Of a stretch of 64,000 nt of DNA, positions 46,205 through 55,917 are shown one piece after another. The notes under the pieces were generated by a model. That model ran no database searches, was not told where the DNA came from, and was given only the letters and a program-made list of their open reading frames with translations. A program made the position numbers and the translations under genes. Source of the DNA: Macondimonas sp035325645 (GTDB lineage Bacteria > Pseudomonadota > Gammaproteobacteria > UBA5335); NCBI GenBank assembly GCA_035325645.1, contig DAOKZK010000003.1:1-64000 (forward strand), written 5' to 3'. Position 1 is the stretch's first letter, and every line of letters begins with the position of its first letter.

Positions 46205-46731
46205 GAAGCGTTCGCCTGAATGGTGAGCTGGCGGAGGATCTCATGGGCCACATCCCGCCGCAGGGCATCGGTGATCTCGAGCGCGCGTTGCTCGTCCGTC
46301 AGGGGATCGCCCTCGGCCTGACTCACCAGATAGTCACGGCGCCGCTGCACACGGCGCTTGGGTTGCAGCGGCTTCCCGTCATGCAGCACTTCATATTCGG
46401 CGCTCAGGATCGCCCCGTAGTCGCGCCCCTTGCCGGAACGGTCCACGGCGAGGAGTTGCCGCTGGAATCGATCCGCGTGAATCGCGATCACCGTTGCGGC
46501 CTTGGCGGGCGTATCCGCCTGGGGAATGCCCGCGAGGCGCAGTTGATCGCGCAATTCATATCCCAGCCGCGATCCGCTCCCGCTGTCCTGCACATAGACC
46601 GGACTGAACCGGGGCGGCAAATCGTAGGCGCCCTGCAAACGCCAGCCGCAGGCCGTGAGCGACAGCAGCAGGGCGGCACCCACGAACCAGCGCCCTCTCG
46701 TGCGTCCCGCCATGCGTTCAGACCACGACAT
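46201..46731 (-). CDS. lptE: LPS-assembly lipoprotein LptE
   Basis: A 176-residue outer-membrane lipoprotein that plugs the LptD barrel. The signal peptide ends in the lipobox LTAC (Cys28), followed by GWRLQGAYDLP, the family start. The ATG at 46731 has GGGGAAG seven bases upstream, inside the end of leuS; ATG 46713 is possible. Confidence 0.92.
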   Translation of the reverse strand: MSWSERMAGRTRGRWFVGAALLLSLTACGWRLQGAYDLPPRFSPVYVQDSGSGSRLGYELRDQLRLAGIPQADTPAKAATVIAIHADRFQRQLLAVDRSGKGRDYGAILSAEYEVLHDGKPLQPKRRVQRRRDYLVSQAEGDPLTDEQRALEITDALRRDVAHEILRQLTIQANAS

Positions 46732-49333
46732 TGACAAGCTTCCCCGGCACCACGATCAACTTGCGCACGCTCGCACCCTCCAGAAAACGCTGCACGTTCG
46801 GCTCCGCCAGGGCCGCCTGACCGATGGCGTCCTGATCGGCGTCTGCCGGTACCCGGATCTGGCTGCGCCGCTTGCCGTTGACCTGCACCACGATCTCCAG
46901 TTCATCGCGCGCGAGCGCAGCAGGATCAGCCTCGGGCCAGGCGACGTCCATCACCAGGCCCGGCTGCCCCAGCGCCTCCCACAGGCCCTGCGCAATGTGG
47001 GGCACCATGGGCGCGAGCGCGCAGATCGACAGCATCATGGCCTCGCGGGCGACGGCGCGGCCGGCCGGACTGTCATCGGTCCAGCGGCTCAGGGCATTGC
47101 TCAGCTCCATGACGGCGGCGATGGCCGTGTTGAAGGTCTGCCGCCGACCGATGTCGTCGCCCACCTTCGCGATCATCTGGTGCGCCTGACGGCGCAGGTC
47201 GCGCTGCGCCGCGTTCAGCGCGGAAGGATCCACGGGGGCCGGGGCAGCCAGCTCGGCCTCGGTCATCACCAGCCGCCAAAAGCGCTTGAGAAAGCGCGCT
47301 GCGCCTTCCACGCCGGCATCGGACCATTCGAGGCTCTGATCGGGCGGCGCCGCGAACAGGATGAACAAGCGGATGGTGTCCGCGCCGTAGCGCTCGATCA
47401 GCCCCTGCGGATCGACACCGTTGTTCTTGGATTTGGACATTTTCTCCATGCCGCCGATCCCGACCGGCCGGCCATCGGACTTGAGCGTCGCGGCGATCAT
47501 GCGGCCCTTCTCGTCGCGCTGGATATCGACATCGGCCGGATTGATCCAGTCCTTCTTGCCACCCTCCATCTCGCGGTAGAAGGTGTCGGCCACCACCATG
47601 CCCTGGGTCAGCAGGCGCTTGAAGGGCTCGTCGCCCGTCACCAGACCCTCGTCGCGCATCAACTTGTGGAAGAATCGGGCATAAAGCAGGTGCAGGATGG
47701 CGTGCTCGATGCCGCCCACGTATTGATCGACCGGCAGCCAATGGCGCGCGGCATCCGGTTCCACCATGGCGCGCTCCGACCGGGGCGAGGCGTAACGGGC
47801 GTAGTACCAGGACGATTCCACGAAGGTGTCCATGGTGTCGGTTTCGCGGCGGGCATCGCCCCCGCAGTCCGGGCACTTGCACTCGTAGAAGCTCGGCATC
47901 CGCGCCAGCGGATTGCCGGCGCCGTCCGGCACCACGTCCTCCGGCAGCACCACCGGCAGGTCCTGCTCGGGCACGGGCACGTCGCCGCAGCTCGGGCAGT
48001 GGATGATGGGGATCGGACAGCCCCAGTAGCGCTGGCGCGAGATGCCCCAGTCGCGCAGACGGAACTGGGTCTTGCGCGCGCCATGGCCTGTGGCCTCGAG
48101 GTCGGCGACGATCGCGTCGAAGGCGGCCGTGAAATCCAGGCCGTCATACCTGCCGGTGTTCACAGTGACGAGCGAGCCATCTTTCGCGGCATACCATTCC
48201 TGCCACTGGGTCGCACTGAAGCTGTCCTCACCCTGGGCGGGCTTGTAGACCTGCACGATGGGCAGCGCATAGGTGTTGGCGAAGGCGAAGTCGCGCTCGT
48301 CATGCGCCGGCACGGCCATCACGGCGCCCTCGCCGTAACCCCAGAGCACGTAGTTGGCGACGAACACGGGAAGCTTGTTGCCGGTGAGGGGATGCACCAC
48401 GAACTGGCCCGTCGGCATGCCCTTCTTTTCCATGATGGCCATGTCGGCCTCGGCCACCGAGCCGGCCTTGCACTCGGCGATGAACGCGGCGAGCGCGGGA
48501 TTGCCTTGGGCGGCGCGCATGGCGAGCGGGTGCTCGGCGGCCACGGCGACATAGGTGGCGCCCATGAGCGTGTCGGGACGCGTGGAGTACACGCGCAGCT
48601 CGCCCTTCTCGCCGATGGACGCCTCGTCATAGTCGAACACGATGTCGGCGCCGAAGCTCTTGCCGATCCAGTTGCGCTGCATGGTGCGCACCTGCTCCGG
48701 CCAGCCTTCGAGCTGATCGAGGTCGCTCAGCAGTTCGTCCGCATACCGCGTGATCGCGAAGTAATACATGGGGATTTCGCGCTTCTCGATAAGCGCGCCC
48801 GAGCGCCAGCCGCGTCCGTCGATGACCTGCTCGTTGGCCAGCACGGTCTGGTCCACCGGATCCCAGTTCACCACACCGGCTTTCCTGTAGATCACGCCCT
48901 TCTTGAATAGTCTGATGAACAGCCACTGCTCCCAGCGGTAATAGGACGGATCACAGGTGGCGATCTCACGATCCCAGTCATAGGCAAACCCCAGACGCTG
49001 GAGTTGGCCTTTCATCTGGGCGATGTTCTCGCGCGTCCAGCGCGCCGGTGGCACGCCATGCTTGAGCGCGGCATTCTCGGCCGGCAGCCCGAAGGCGTCC
49101 CAGCCCATGGGCTGCAACACGTTGTATCCACGCATGCGCTGGAAACGGGCGATGACATCGCCGATCGTATAATTCCGGACGTGCCCCATGTGCAGCCGCC
49201 CGGAGGGATAGGGGAACATGGCCAGACAGTAGAACGCCGGCCGGTCGGCCATTTCGCATACTTTCAGCGCGCCGCTGCTGATCCAGTTGCGTTGGATACG
49301 CAATTCCAGGTCTTGCGGCTCATAGTCCTGCAT
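46718..49333 (-). CDS. leuS: Leucyl-tRNA synthetase
   Basis: An 871-residue class I synthetase. The HIGH-type motif PYPSGRLHMGHVRNY, the CP1 editing domain (TRPDTLMGATYVAVA) and the KMSKSKNNG loop are all present, with a normal C-terminal LeuS domain. It heads the leuS-lptE-holA-proA operon and has a sigma-70-like promoter just upstream. Confidence 0.98.
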   Translation of the reverse strand: MQDYEPQDLELRIQRNWISSGALKVCEMADRPAFYCLAMFPYPSGRLHMGHVRNYTIGDVIARFQRMRGYNVLQPMGWDAFGLPAENAALKHGVPPARWTRENIAQMKGQLQRLGFAYDWDREIATCDPSYYRWEQWLFIRLFKKGVIYRKAGVVNWDPVDQTVLANEQVIDGRGWRSGALIEKREIPMYYFAITRYADELLSDLDQLEGWPEQVRTMQRNWIGKSFGADIVFDYDEASIGEKGELRVYSTRPDTLMGATYVAVAAEHPLAMRAAQGNPALAAFIAECKAGSVAEADMAIMEKKGMPTGQFVVHPLTGNKLPVFVANYVLWGYGEGAVMAVPAHDERDFAFANTYALPIVQVYKPAQGEDSFSATQWQEWYAAKDGSLVTVNTGRYDGLDFTAAFDAIVADLEATGHGARKTQFRLRDWGISRQRYWGCPIPIIHCPSCGDVPVPEQDLPVVLPEDVVPDGAGNPLARMPSFYECKCPDCGGDARRETDTMDTFVESSWYYARYASPRSERAMVEPDAARHWLPVDQYVGGIEHAILHLLYARFFHKLMRDEGLVTGDEPFKRLLTQGMVVADTFYREMEGGKKDWINPADVDIQRDEKGRMIAATLKSDGRPVGIGGMEKMSKSKNNGVDPQGLIERYGADTIRLFILFAAPPDQSLEWSDAGVEGAARFLKRFWRLVMTEAELAAPAPVDPSALNAAQRDLRRQAHQMIAKVGDDIGRRQTFNTAIAAVMELSNALSRWTDDSPAGRAVAREAMMLSICALAPMVPHIAQGLWEALGQPGLVMDVAWPEADPAALARDELEIVVQVNGKRRSQIRVPADADQDAIGQAALAEPNVQRFLEGASVRKLIVVPGKLVNVVV

Positions 49334-49368
49334 GGCTGCTCCAATTCGACCGTTCGGATCAATCGGTC

Positions 49369-49398
49369 AGAATAGCCCACCGGATCGAAGCGTCTCAA
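49369..49398 (-). promoter_or_regulatory. Candidate sigma-70 promoter of leuS
   Basis: Minus-strand TTGAGA (49398-49393) and TATTCT (49374-49369) are separated by 18 bp. The start would be near 49362, giving a leader of about 30 bases that includes a GACCG/CGGTC inverted repeat. Confidence 0.5.
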
Positions 49399-49437
49399 CC
49401 ACGCCGCCGGGGTGCGAGATCGGCACCTGCATTCGGA

Positions 49438-49443
49438 TATAAT
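49438..49443 (+). promoter_or_regulatory. Perfect -10 hexamer upstream of the L,D-transpeptidase
   Basis: TATAAT is an exact consensus -10, about 97 bases before the ATG. No good -35 lies 16-18 bases upstream, so the promoter is weak or activator-dependent. Confidence 0.45.
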
Positions 49444-49539
49444 TTTTCCCTCGTCGCGTGAAGGACTGCTCGCGCCCCGCGCTGCATCCTCATGCGCACG
49501 GCCCGCGCCGAAGCGTCCCATCATCTACGGAATTCCCAC

Positions 49540-50565
49540 ATGACCCCATCGCCTGCTGCCCGACTTCGACGCCCGCTGGTCGCTTCATTTCACCCTCTGA
49601 CGCTGCTGGGTATCTGCGCATTCATGCTGGCGATGCCCGCCAGGGCCGAGTACCGCAGCTATCCCCTGCCGGCACCTGGCGACGCCGTGGTCGGGCAACT
49701 GCTCCAGTATCCGGCGCAGCAGGAGGATACCCTTTTGGACATCGCCCGTCGTTTCAGTCTCGGGCACGACGAAATCATTCAGGCCAATCCCCACGTGGAC
49801 AAGTGGTTGCCCGGCAAAGGCACGCCTGTGCTGCTGCCGACGCAGTTCATCCTGCCGCGCGGCCCGCGCCAAGGCATCATTCTCAATGCCCCGGAGATGC
49901 GCGTGTATTACTTTCCGCCGCCATCGAAGGGACTCGGACGGCAGGTCATCACCTACCCCGTCAGCATCGGCCGCATGGACTGGAACACGCCGATCGGCAT
50001 GACCCGCGTCGTGCGCAAGGACAAGGATCCGGCCTGGTATCCCCCCGCATCCATCAAGAAAGAGCATGCCGAACGCGGCGATATCCTGCCGGACGTCGTC
50101 CCGCCCGGGCCGGACAATCCGCTCGGGCAGCACGCGCTGCGCTTGGGGTTTCCCAGCTACCTGATTCACGGCACCAACAACCCCTGGGGCATCGGCATGC
50201 GGGTGACCCATGGCTGTGTGCGCATGTATCCAGAAGATGTGGCGCAATTGTTCAATTGGGTGGACGTCGGAACGCCGGTCGAAATCCTCAATGATCCCAT
50301 CAAGGTGGGCTGGCTGGGCGATGCGCTTTTTCTCGAGGTTCATGAACCGCTCGAAGAAAACAACACCAGTCCCGATCGTCTGTACGAGATGGCGATGCAA
50401 GCCATTTTGGCAGCCGCCGCAGATCGCCCCGTCCGCATCAGCTGGGCGCGCGTTCGGGAGATGGTCACGCAGCAGGACGGCGTGCCGCGCATGATATCGA
50501 TTACCCCCGCATCGGCGCTGAGTGCGCAGACCCAGACCCAGCCGGAAAGCGCGCGGACCAACTGA
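49540..50565 (+). CDS. L,D-transpeptidase with LysM-like domain
   Basis: A 341-residue periplasmic enzyme that makes 3-3 peptidoglycan cross-links or attaches outer-membrane proteins (ErfK/YbiS/YcfS type). A signal peptide (about 10-36, ending PARA) precedes a LysM-like segment (DTLLDIARRFSLGHDEIIQANP). The YkuD catalytic domain follows, with HGTNNPWGIG and THGCVRMYPED carrying the nucleophile Cys. The start at 49540 fits the signal peptide better than 49492. It appears monocistronic and is convergent with the parA-like gene. Confidence 0.9.
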   Translation: MTPSPAARLRRPLVASFHPLTLLGICAFMLAMPARAEYRSYPLPAPGDAVVGQLLQYPAQQEDTLLDIARRFSLGHDEIIQANPHVDKWLPGKGTPVLLPTQFILPRGPRQGIILNAPEMRVYYFPPPSKGLGRQVITYPVSIGRMDWNTPIGMTRVVRKDKDPAWYPPASIKKEHAERGDILPDVVPPGPDNPLGQHALRLGFPSYLIHGTNNPWGIGMRVTHGCVRMYPEDVAQLFNWVDVGTPVEILNDPIKVGWLGDALFLEVHEPLEENNTSPDRLYEMAMQAILAAAADRPVRISWARVREMVTQQDGVPRMISITPASALSAQTQTQPESARTN

Positions 50566-50659
50566 GCACCGACCTCTCGGTCTGAGTGGCGTCGCCAGTG
50601 CAATGCCCGGCGGTTCCTGTACAGTCGGGCCGCTAAAACATGGGTTTCGGGGGGATCTC

Positions 50660-51495
50660 TCATGCCCGGCGCCTGACACGGGCGCCGCGGCAAAACGGAT
50701 CAGGTCCTCGGCAGGGTGCGGCAGCAGCTCGGCCGCCACCGCCGTCATGGCCTCGAAGGATCGCCCGCGATCCCAGCGATGCACCGGCTCGCGCCGGGTC
50801 GCCGCCTCCCGGAAGGCCACACTGGCCGGGATGACGGCATCGAGGATGGTGATCCCGCCGCGGCTCTCGGCATAGCTCTCCTTGCGCAACTCGCCGGCAA
50901 TGCTGCGGGCATCGCGCGTGCGGTCCACCCGGTAGATGACCCCGCGCAACGGCCCCACCGGCGCGCCCAGCGCGGCCATGGGGCGCAGCCGCTCCAGCAT
51001 GGCCAGGGTGCCGCGCGCGAATTCCCGCGCCGACAGGATCTCGGGCGGGATAGGACTGACCAGCAGGTCGGCGGCCAGCACGGCCGCGTCCTGCAGCGGC
51101 CCCACCGCGCCCTGGGTGTCCACCACGATGAGGTCGTAACGCCCGTCGAGGCGGCGCAAGAGGTGGCGCAAACGCACCCGGCCGTCCGGGGTGTGCAGGA
51201 TCCAGTTCTGCAGCCGCCCCTCGGGATCGTCGGAGACCACGATGTCGAGGCCTGCGAGGTGGGTGCGGCTGACGGCGCCCTCGGCGCTGGCATCGACGAT
51301 CAGGCGGGTGAGCCCGCCGGCCGCGAAGTCCGCGATGGGGTAATAGCTGGAGCGGGTGGGCTGCGGGTCGGCATCGACCAGCAGCACGCGCTGGCCGATG
51401 TCCGCCAGGAGCGCGGCCAGATTGGCCGCCAGCGTGGTCTTGCCGACCCCGCCTTTGGTTGAAACGATCGTCAATGTCAGAGCCATCGGACTCAT
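50660..51495 (-). pseudogene. ICE-type ParA/Soj ATPase, 3' end disrupted
   Basis: The first 268 residues look intact: a deviant Walker A (STKGGVGKTTLAANL, 12-26), DADPQPTRSSYY, VVDTQGAVGP and ILDAVIPAS. This is the ParA/Soj type carried by PAPI-1/ICEclc-like integrative elements, and chromosomal ParA or MinD look different. No in-frame stop follows: the frame stays open to 49585, through the antisense of the L,D-transpeptidase gene. In a neighbouring frame a stop occurs at 50662-50660, so a one-base indel near residue 266-275 would explain it. I give 50660 as the likely ancestral end. Other element genes are absent, and tRNA-Lys lies 95 bp upstream of its start. Confidence 0.6.
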
Positions 51496-51590
51496 CCCTG
51501 TGTGTTGTTGATTGACACCACGGGCGGGATTTGGGATGATCCTTGGCTTGTTTCGACTTTATCTCCTTGCCAAATTCTCCTGATCGTTTC

Positions 51591-51665
51591 GGGCCGTTAG
51601 CTCAATGGTAGAGCAGCTGACTCTTAATCAGTAGGTTCGGGGTTCGAGTCCCTGACGGCCCACCA
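51591..51665 (+). tRNA. tRNA-Lys(CUU)
   Basis: A complete 75-nt cloverleaf: acceptor GGGCCGT pairing with ACGGCCC, D-arm AGCTCAATGGTAGAGC, anticodon loop CTCTTAA (anticodon CTT), T-arm GGGTTCGAGTCCC-like, and encoded CCA. Lys tRNA genes are frequent attachment sites for PAPI-1-type elements. Confidence 0.95.
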
Positions 51666-51832
51666 TCTTTCACCGTTCGCAGCTCTTGTCACGTCCTTTC
51701 CGCCCCGAAGTCGATCAACGGGCGCTTGACGAGCGTTTCCCGAGTACACGGCTCGGACACGCGCCGCATCCGGTGCAGGCCAATCACAACCTTGTGAGAT
51801 GAGGGGAGCGGGAAACCACGGATGGCCCTGCG

Positions 51833-53017
51833 TCAGCCCATGCCGCGCGCCAGATCCCGTACCAAGTCGTCGACCGCTTCCAGCCCCACCGAAAGACGCA
51901 CCAGCCCGTCGGTGATGCCGGCCGCCGCCCGGTCATCGCTGCTGAGCCGTCCATGCGTGGTGGTGGCCGGATGGGTGATGGTGCTCTTGGTGTCGCCCAG
52001 ATTGGCGGTGATGGAGATCAACCGGGTCGCATCGATCAGCCGCCAGGCCGCGGCCTGCCCACCCTCTAGTTCGAAGGAAACCATGCCGCCGAAAGCCGAC
52101 TGCTGGGCAGCGGCGAGCGCGTGCTGCGGATGATCCGGCAAGCCCGGATAGTGCACGCGACTCACCCCCGGCTGTTCCTGCAGCCAGCGCGCCAGCACCA
52201 GTGCGTTCTCGCTGTGGGCGCGCATGCGCAGCGCCAGGGTTTCGAGCCCTTTCAGGAACACCCAGGCGTTGAAAGGACTCAAGGTCGGCCCGGCGGTGCG
52301 CAGAAAACCGAACACCTCCTTGCCGACGGTTTCGTCGTCCCCCACGACCGCGCCGCCGAGACAGCGCCCCTGGCCGTCGAGGTATTTGGTGGCTGAATGG
52401 ACGATGAGATCCGCGCCGAGGGCGAGCGGTCGCTGCAATGCGGGCGTGCAGAAGCAATTGTCGACCACCAGCCGAGCGCCGACCGCATGCGCGAGATCGG
52501 CCAGCCGCCGGATGTCCAGCACCTCGCTCAGGGGATTGGTCGGGGTCTCGATGATCAGCAGCCGGGTCGGACCGGCGCCGACCGCCTGCTCCCAGGCCGC
52601 GTAATCGGTGGCCGGCACGAAACGGACCGACACCCCGAAGCGTACAAGGTACTGGCTGAGCAGGCTGGTGGTGGTGCCGAACAGGCCGCGCGCAGCCACC
52701 ACCTGATCGCCCTGGCGGAGCAGCGCCATGCACACCGCCAGGATCGCCGACATGCCGGAACTGGTCGCCACACACGCCTCGCCGCCCTCCAGCGCCGCCA
52801 GCCGGCGCTCGAACATGCGCACGGTCGGGTTGGTGAAGCGGCTGTAGATGTTGCCGGACTGCTCGCCGGCAAAACGGGCGGCCGCCTCCGCCGCGCTGGT
52901 GAACACAAAGCTCGAGGTCGCGTAGATGGCCTCGGCGTGTTCGCCCTGATCGCTGCGCTCGATGCCGGCCCGGATGGCGCGGGTCTCGAAGGCGAATTCG
53001 TCGAATTCCTGCGCCAT
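51833..53017 (-). CDS. metZ: O-succinylhomoserine sulfhydrylase
   Basis: A 394-residue PLP enzyme that makes homocysteine directly from O-succinylhomoserine and sulfide. The PLP lysine is K211 in HSATKYLDGQGR, with SSGMSAI and NPTVRMFE upstream. The purF-metZ neighbourhood (five bases apart) is the pseudomonad arrangement and supports MetZ over MetB or MetY. Confidence 0.92.
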   Translation of the reverse strand: MAQEFDEFAFETRAIRAGIERSDQGEHAEAIYATSSFVFTSAAEAAARFAGEQSGNIYSRFTNPTVRMFERRLAALEGGEACVATSSGMSAILAVCMALLRQGDQVVAARGLFGTTTSLLSQYLVRFGVSVRFVPATDYAAWEQAVGAGPTRLLIIETPTNPLSEVLDIRRLADLAHAVGARLVVDNCFCTPALQRPLALGADLIVHSATKYLDGQGRCLGGAVVGDDETVGKEVFGFLRTAGPTLSPFNAWVFLKGLETLALRMRAHSENALVLARWLQEQPGVSRVHYPGLPDHPQHALAAAQQSAFGGMVSFELEGGQAAAWRLIDATRLISITANLGDTKSTITHPATTTHGRLSSDDRAAAGITDGLVRLSVGLEAVDDLVRDLARGMG

Positions 53018-53022
53018 GGCCT

Positions 53023-54540
53023 TCAGATTCCGTTGTAGATCTCGATCACGGGGAAATCGGTGCCCGCGGCATCCGCCCGGGAGTCATCCGAACGCTGCAG
53101 GGCAAGCGCGGCCAGATACTCGGGTGTGACATCTCCCGTCACGTATTCACCGGAAAAACAGGAACTGTCGAAGCGGTCGATGCGCTCGCCGTCCTTCTCC
53201 CAGCGCACGGCGCGCTCCAGATCCTCCAGATCCTGGTAGATGAGCCGGTCCGCGCCGATTTCGCGGCGGATTTCCTCCTCGCTGCGGCCGTAGCCGACCA
53301 GCTCCGAGGACACCGGCATGTCGATGCCGTAGACGTTCGGATAGCGCACCGGCGGGGCGGCGGAGGCAAAGTACACCTTGTTCGCGCCCGCCTCGCGCGC
53401 CATTTCGATGATCTGGCGCGAGGTGGTGCCGCGCACGATGGAATCGTCCACCAAGAGCACGTTCTTGCCGCGAAACTCCAGATCGATGGCGTTGAGCTTC
53501 TGGCGCACGGATTTCTTGCGCAGCTGCTGGCCCGGCATGATGAAGGTGCGCCCGATGTAGCGGTTCTTCATGAAGCCTTCGCGGTACTTCACGTTGAGGT
53601 GATGCGCGAGCTGGACAGCAACGGTCCGGCTGGTGTCGGGAATGGGGATCACCACGTCGATGTCGTGGCCCTGCCACTCGCGCTCGATCTTCTTGGCCAG
53701 GTAATCGCCCATCCGCAGCCGCGCCTTGTAGACCGAGACGTTCTCGATGATCGAATCGGGCCGCGCGAAGTAGACGTATTCGAAGATGCAGGGCGAGTGC
53801 AGGGTGTGTTCGGCGCAGACCTTGCGATGAATCTGGCCCGAGCGGTCGATGAACACGGCCTCGCCGGGTTGCACATCCGCGACCGGCTCGAAGCCGAGCA
53901 CCTTCAGCGCCACGCTCTCCGAGGCGATCATGTAGCTCACCCCCTGCGCGGTTTCGCGCCGGCCGTAGATCAGGGGGCGGATACCGTAGGGATCGCGAAA
54001 ACCCACGATGCCGTAGCCCGTGATCATGGCCACCACAGCATAGGCGCCGCGGCAGCGGCGGTGCACCCCGGCCACGGCGGCAAACACATCCTCGGGCTGG
54101 ATGCGGATCTTGCCCTGCACCTGCAACTCGTGCGCGAACACGTTGAGCAGCACTTCCGAATCCGAGGTGGTGTTGATGTGGCGCATGTCCTGTTCGAACA
54201 ACTCGCGCTTGAGCGCCTCGGCGTTGGTGAGATTGCCGTTGTGCGAGAGCGAGATGCCGAAGGGCGAATTGACGTAGAACGGCTGCGCCTCGGCCGCCGT
54301 GGCGCAGCCGGCCGTCGGGTAGCGGGTGTGGCCGATGCCCATGTCGCCGAGCAGGCCGTACATGTGCTGCGCCTGGAAGATGTCGCGCACCAGGCCGTTG
54401 TCCTTGCGCAGGTAGAGCCGGTCGCCGTCGCAGGTCATGATACCCGCGGCGTCCTGTCCGCGATGCTGGAGCACGGTCAGGGCATCGTACAGATCCTGAT
54501 TCACGGGCGCCTGGCCCACGATGCCGACTACACCACACAT
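53023..54540 (-). CDS. purF: Amidophosphoribosyltransferase
   Basis: A 505-residue enzyme for the first committed step of purine synthesis. Mature start C2 (MCGVVGIVG) is the glutaminase nucleophile, and the PRPP site is VLLVDDSIVRGTTSRQI. Order cvpA-purF matches E. coli, with metZ added downstream. Confidence 0.97.
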   Translation of the reverse strand: MCGVVGIVGQAPVNQDLYDALTVLQHRGQDAAGIMTCDGDRLYLRKDNGLVRDIFQAQHMYGLLGDMGIGHTRYPTAGCATAAEAQPFYVNSPFGISLSHNGNLTNAEALKRELFEQDMRHINTTSDSEVLLNVFAHELQVQGKIRIQPEDVFAAVAGVHRRCRGAYAVVAMITGYGIVGFRDPYGIRPLIYGRRETAQGVSYMIASESVALKVLGFEPVADVQPGEAVFIDRSGQIHRKVCAEHTLHSPCIFEYVYFARPDSIIENVSVYKARLRMGDYLAKKIEREWQGHDIDVVIPIPDTSRTVAVQLAHHLNVKYREGFMKNRYIGRTFIMPGQQLRKKSVRQKLNAIDLEFRGKNVLLVDDSIVRGTTSRQIIEMAREAGANKVYFASAAPPVRYPNVYGIDMPVSSELVGYGRSEEEIRREIGADRLIYQDLEDLERAVRWEKDGERIDRFDSSCFSGEYVTGDVTPEYLAALALQRSDDSRADAAGTDFPVIEIYNGI

Positions 54541-54568
54541 GTCAGGGTTCCTCGAGATAACGGAGCCA

Positions 54569-55081
54569 TCAGGCTCGGGCGCCTTTGGGCTCGGCGGGAA
54601 GCGGTGACGGGGCGTCCTTCGGCAGGCGCGCCTGCAATTGCGCCGCCAGAGGCAGGAAATAAGGCACGAGCGTCGAGCGGGCCCACCACTGCGACTGCGG
54701 CAAGGGCGTCAGCTGAGCGAGCAACACGCCCAGGGTGATCAGCGCCGTCGCGCGCAGCGCACCAAATCCCATGCCCAACAGCCGGTCGACGCCGCCCAGT
54801 CCCAGTCGGCGGACCATCCGGCTCACCATCCGATTGATCAGTCCACCGATGATCAGCACCACCACGAACAGGAGCGCGCCGGCCGCGACGTGACGCAGGC
54901 CATCCGATGTGATCAGCCCCGACAGGTAGGACTGGATCGTCGCGGCGCCCCAATACCCCGCCGCCGCGGCCGCCAGCCAGGTCGCCAGGGAAAGGGTTTC
55001 CTGAATCAGTCCACGCAGCAGGGCAAGCCCGAGCGAGATGACGACAACCACCAGAATCAGGACGTCGATCGGATTGAGCAT
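54569..55081 (-). CDS. cvpA: CvpA family membrane protein
   Basis: A 170-residue protein with four predicted membrane spans; the start NPIDVLILVVVVISLGLALLRG and the RRLGLGGVDRLLGMGFGA block are typical. In E. coli it is needed for colicin V production and envelope stress tolerance. It is immediately upstream of purF, as usual. Confidence 0.9.
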   Translation of the reverse strand: MLNPIDVLILVVVVISLGLALLRGLIQETLSLATWLAAAAAGYWGAATIQSYLSGLITSDGLRHVAAGALLFVVVLIIGGLINRMVSRMVRRLGLGGVDRLLGMGFGALRATALITLGVLLAQLTPLPQSQWWARSTLVPYFLPLAAQLQARLPKDAPSPLPAEPKGARA

Positions 55082-55112
55082 GGCTGGATTCCGTCCGGAG
55101 GCCTTGCGGCCG

Positions 55113-55880
55113 TCATGGCGTAGGAACGACCCTGCCGTTCAGGCCCATCGACTGCTCGATCTGCAAACGCAGGGCTTCGGCATCCTCACGTCGAGCCAGT
55201 TGTCCGACTCGGACCCGGTACAGGGTCCGGCCATCGACGACGAGTGTGCTCACCTGGGCACTGTGCTGACGCTGAACCAGCCGCGCGGCCAGACTCTGGG
55301 CGTTCTGCAGATCGCCGAAGCTGCCCACCTGCACCGTCCAGCCCGCCATCGCCACGGGCGCCGGAGCGGGCGCCGTCAGGGATGCCGGCTTGGCGGGAGC
55401 CGCAGGCGGGGCATTGCTGCGCTCGGGCGGCGCTGCCGGCCGCGGCGCCGCAGCCGGAGGCGATACCGGGGGATTCGGTGGAGCCACCGGTACAGGGGCT
55501 CGAGGCGTGGTCGCGGCCTCCCGCGGGGGCGGCGGCGCTTTTCGCACCGGCGGCGTCGACAGCTCGGCCTGCCTGGGGATTTCGCCCGCAGCCTCGTCCT
55601 CGCGCGGCGGCGGCTCGGGCATCGACGACGCCGGCGCCATGGCGCTAAGCATTTCAGCAGGATCCCGTTGCGACGGCTGCGCCGGTGCCGGCGGCGTCTC
55701 GCGGAGCGGCGGCGGTGCCAGTTCGATGGTGCGCATTTCGCGCCCCGGATCCCCGCCTGCCGCCAACGCCGGCGATTCGGTCGAAGCAGGCTTGCGCTCG
55801 AGCACCCAAGGCACCAGCACCATGGCGCCGGCCCAGAGAACCGCCGCTCCGACCAGTCGTCGCCTCAGGATCGGATCCAT
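55113..55880 (-). CDS. SPOR-domain protein (DedD-like)
   Basis: A 255-residue bitopic protein: one N-terminal membrane span (about 8-25), a long proline- and alanine-rich linker (about 40-175) and a C-terminal SPOR domain (GWTVQVGSFGDLQNAQSLAARL to the end). SPOR domains bind denuded peptidoglycan at the division septum. The ATG at 55880 has GGAG eight bases upstream and gives a short cytoplasmic tail. The folC-dedD-cvpA-purF order is as in E. coli. Confidence 0.85.
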   Translation of the reverse strand: MDPILRRRLVGAAVLWAGAMVLVPWVLERKPASTESPALAAGGDPGREMRTIELAPPPLRETPPAPAQPSQRDPAEMLSAMAPASSMPEPPPREDEAAGEIPRQAELSTPPVRKAPPPPREAATTPRAPVPVAPPNPPVSPPAAAPRPAAPPERSNAPPAAPAKPASLTAPAPAPVAMAGWTVQVGSFGDLQNAQSLAARLVQRQHSAQVSTLVVDGRTLYRVRVGQLARREDAEALRLQIEQSMGLNGRVVPTP

Positions 55881-55917
55881 GCCGTCACTCCAAGCCACAC
55901 GCATCACCAATGCGTGA

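Noticed and set aside
50625..50636. TCGGGCCGCTAA resembling the 5' end of tRNA-Lys, as a possible displaced att fragment beyond the parA-like gene
   Set aside because: Only 12 bases with two differences from the tRNA start; too short to distinguish from chance without comparison to related genomes.
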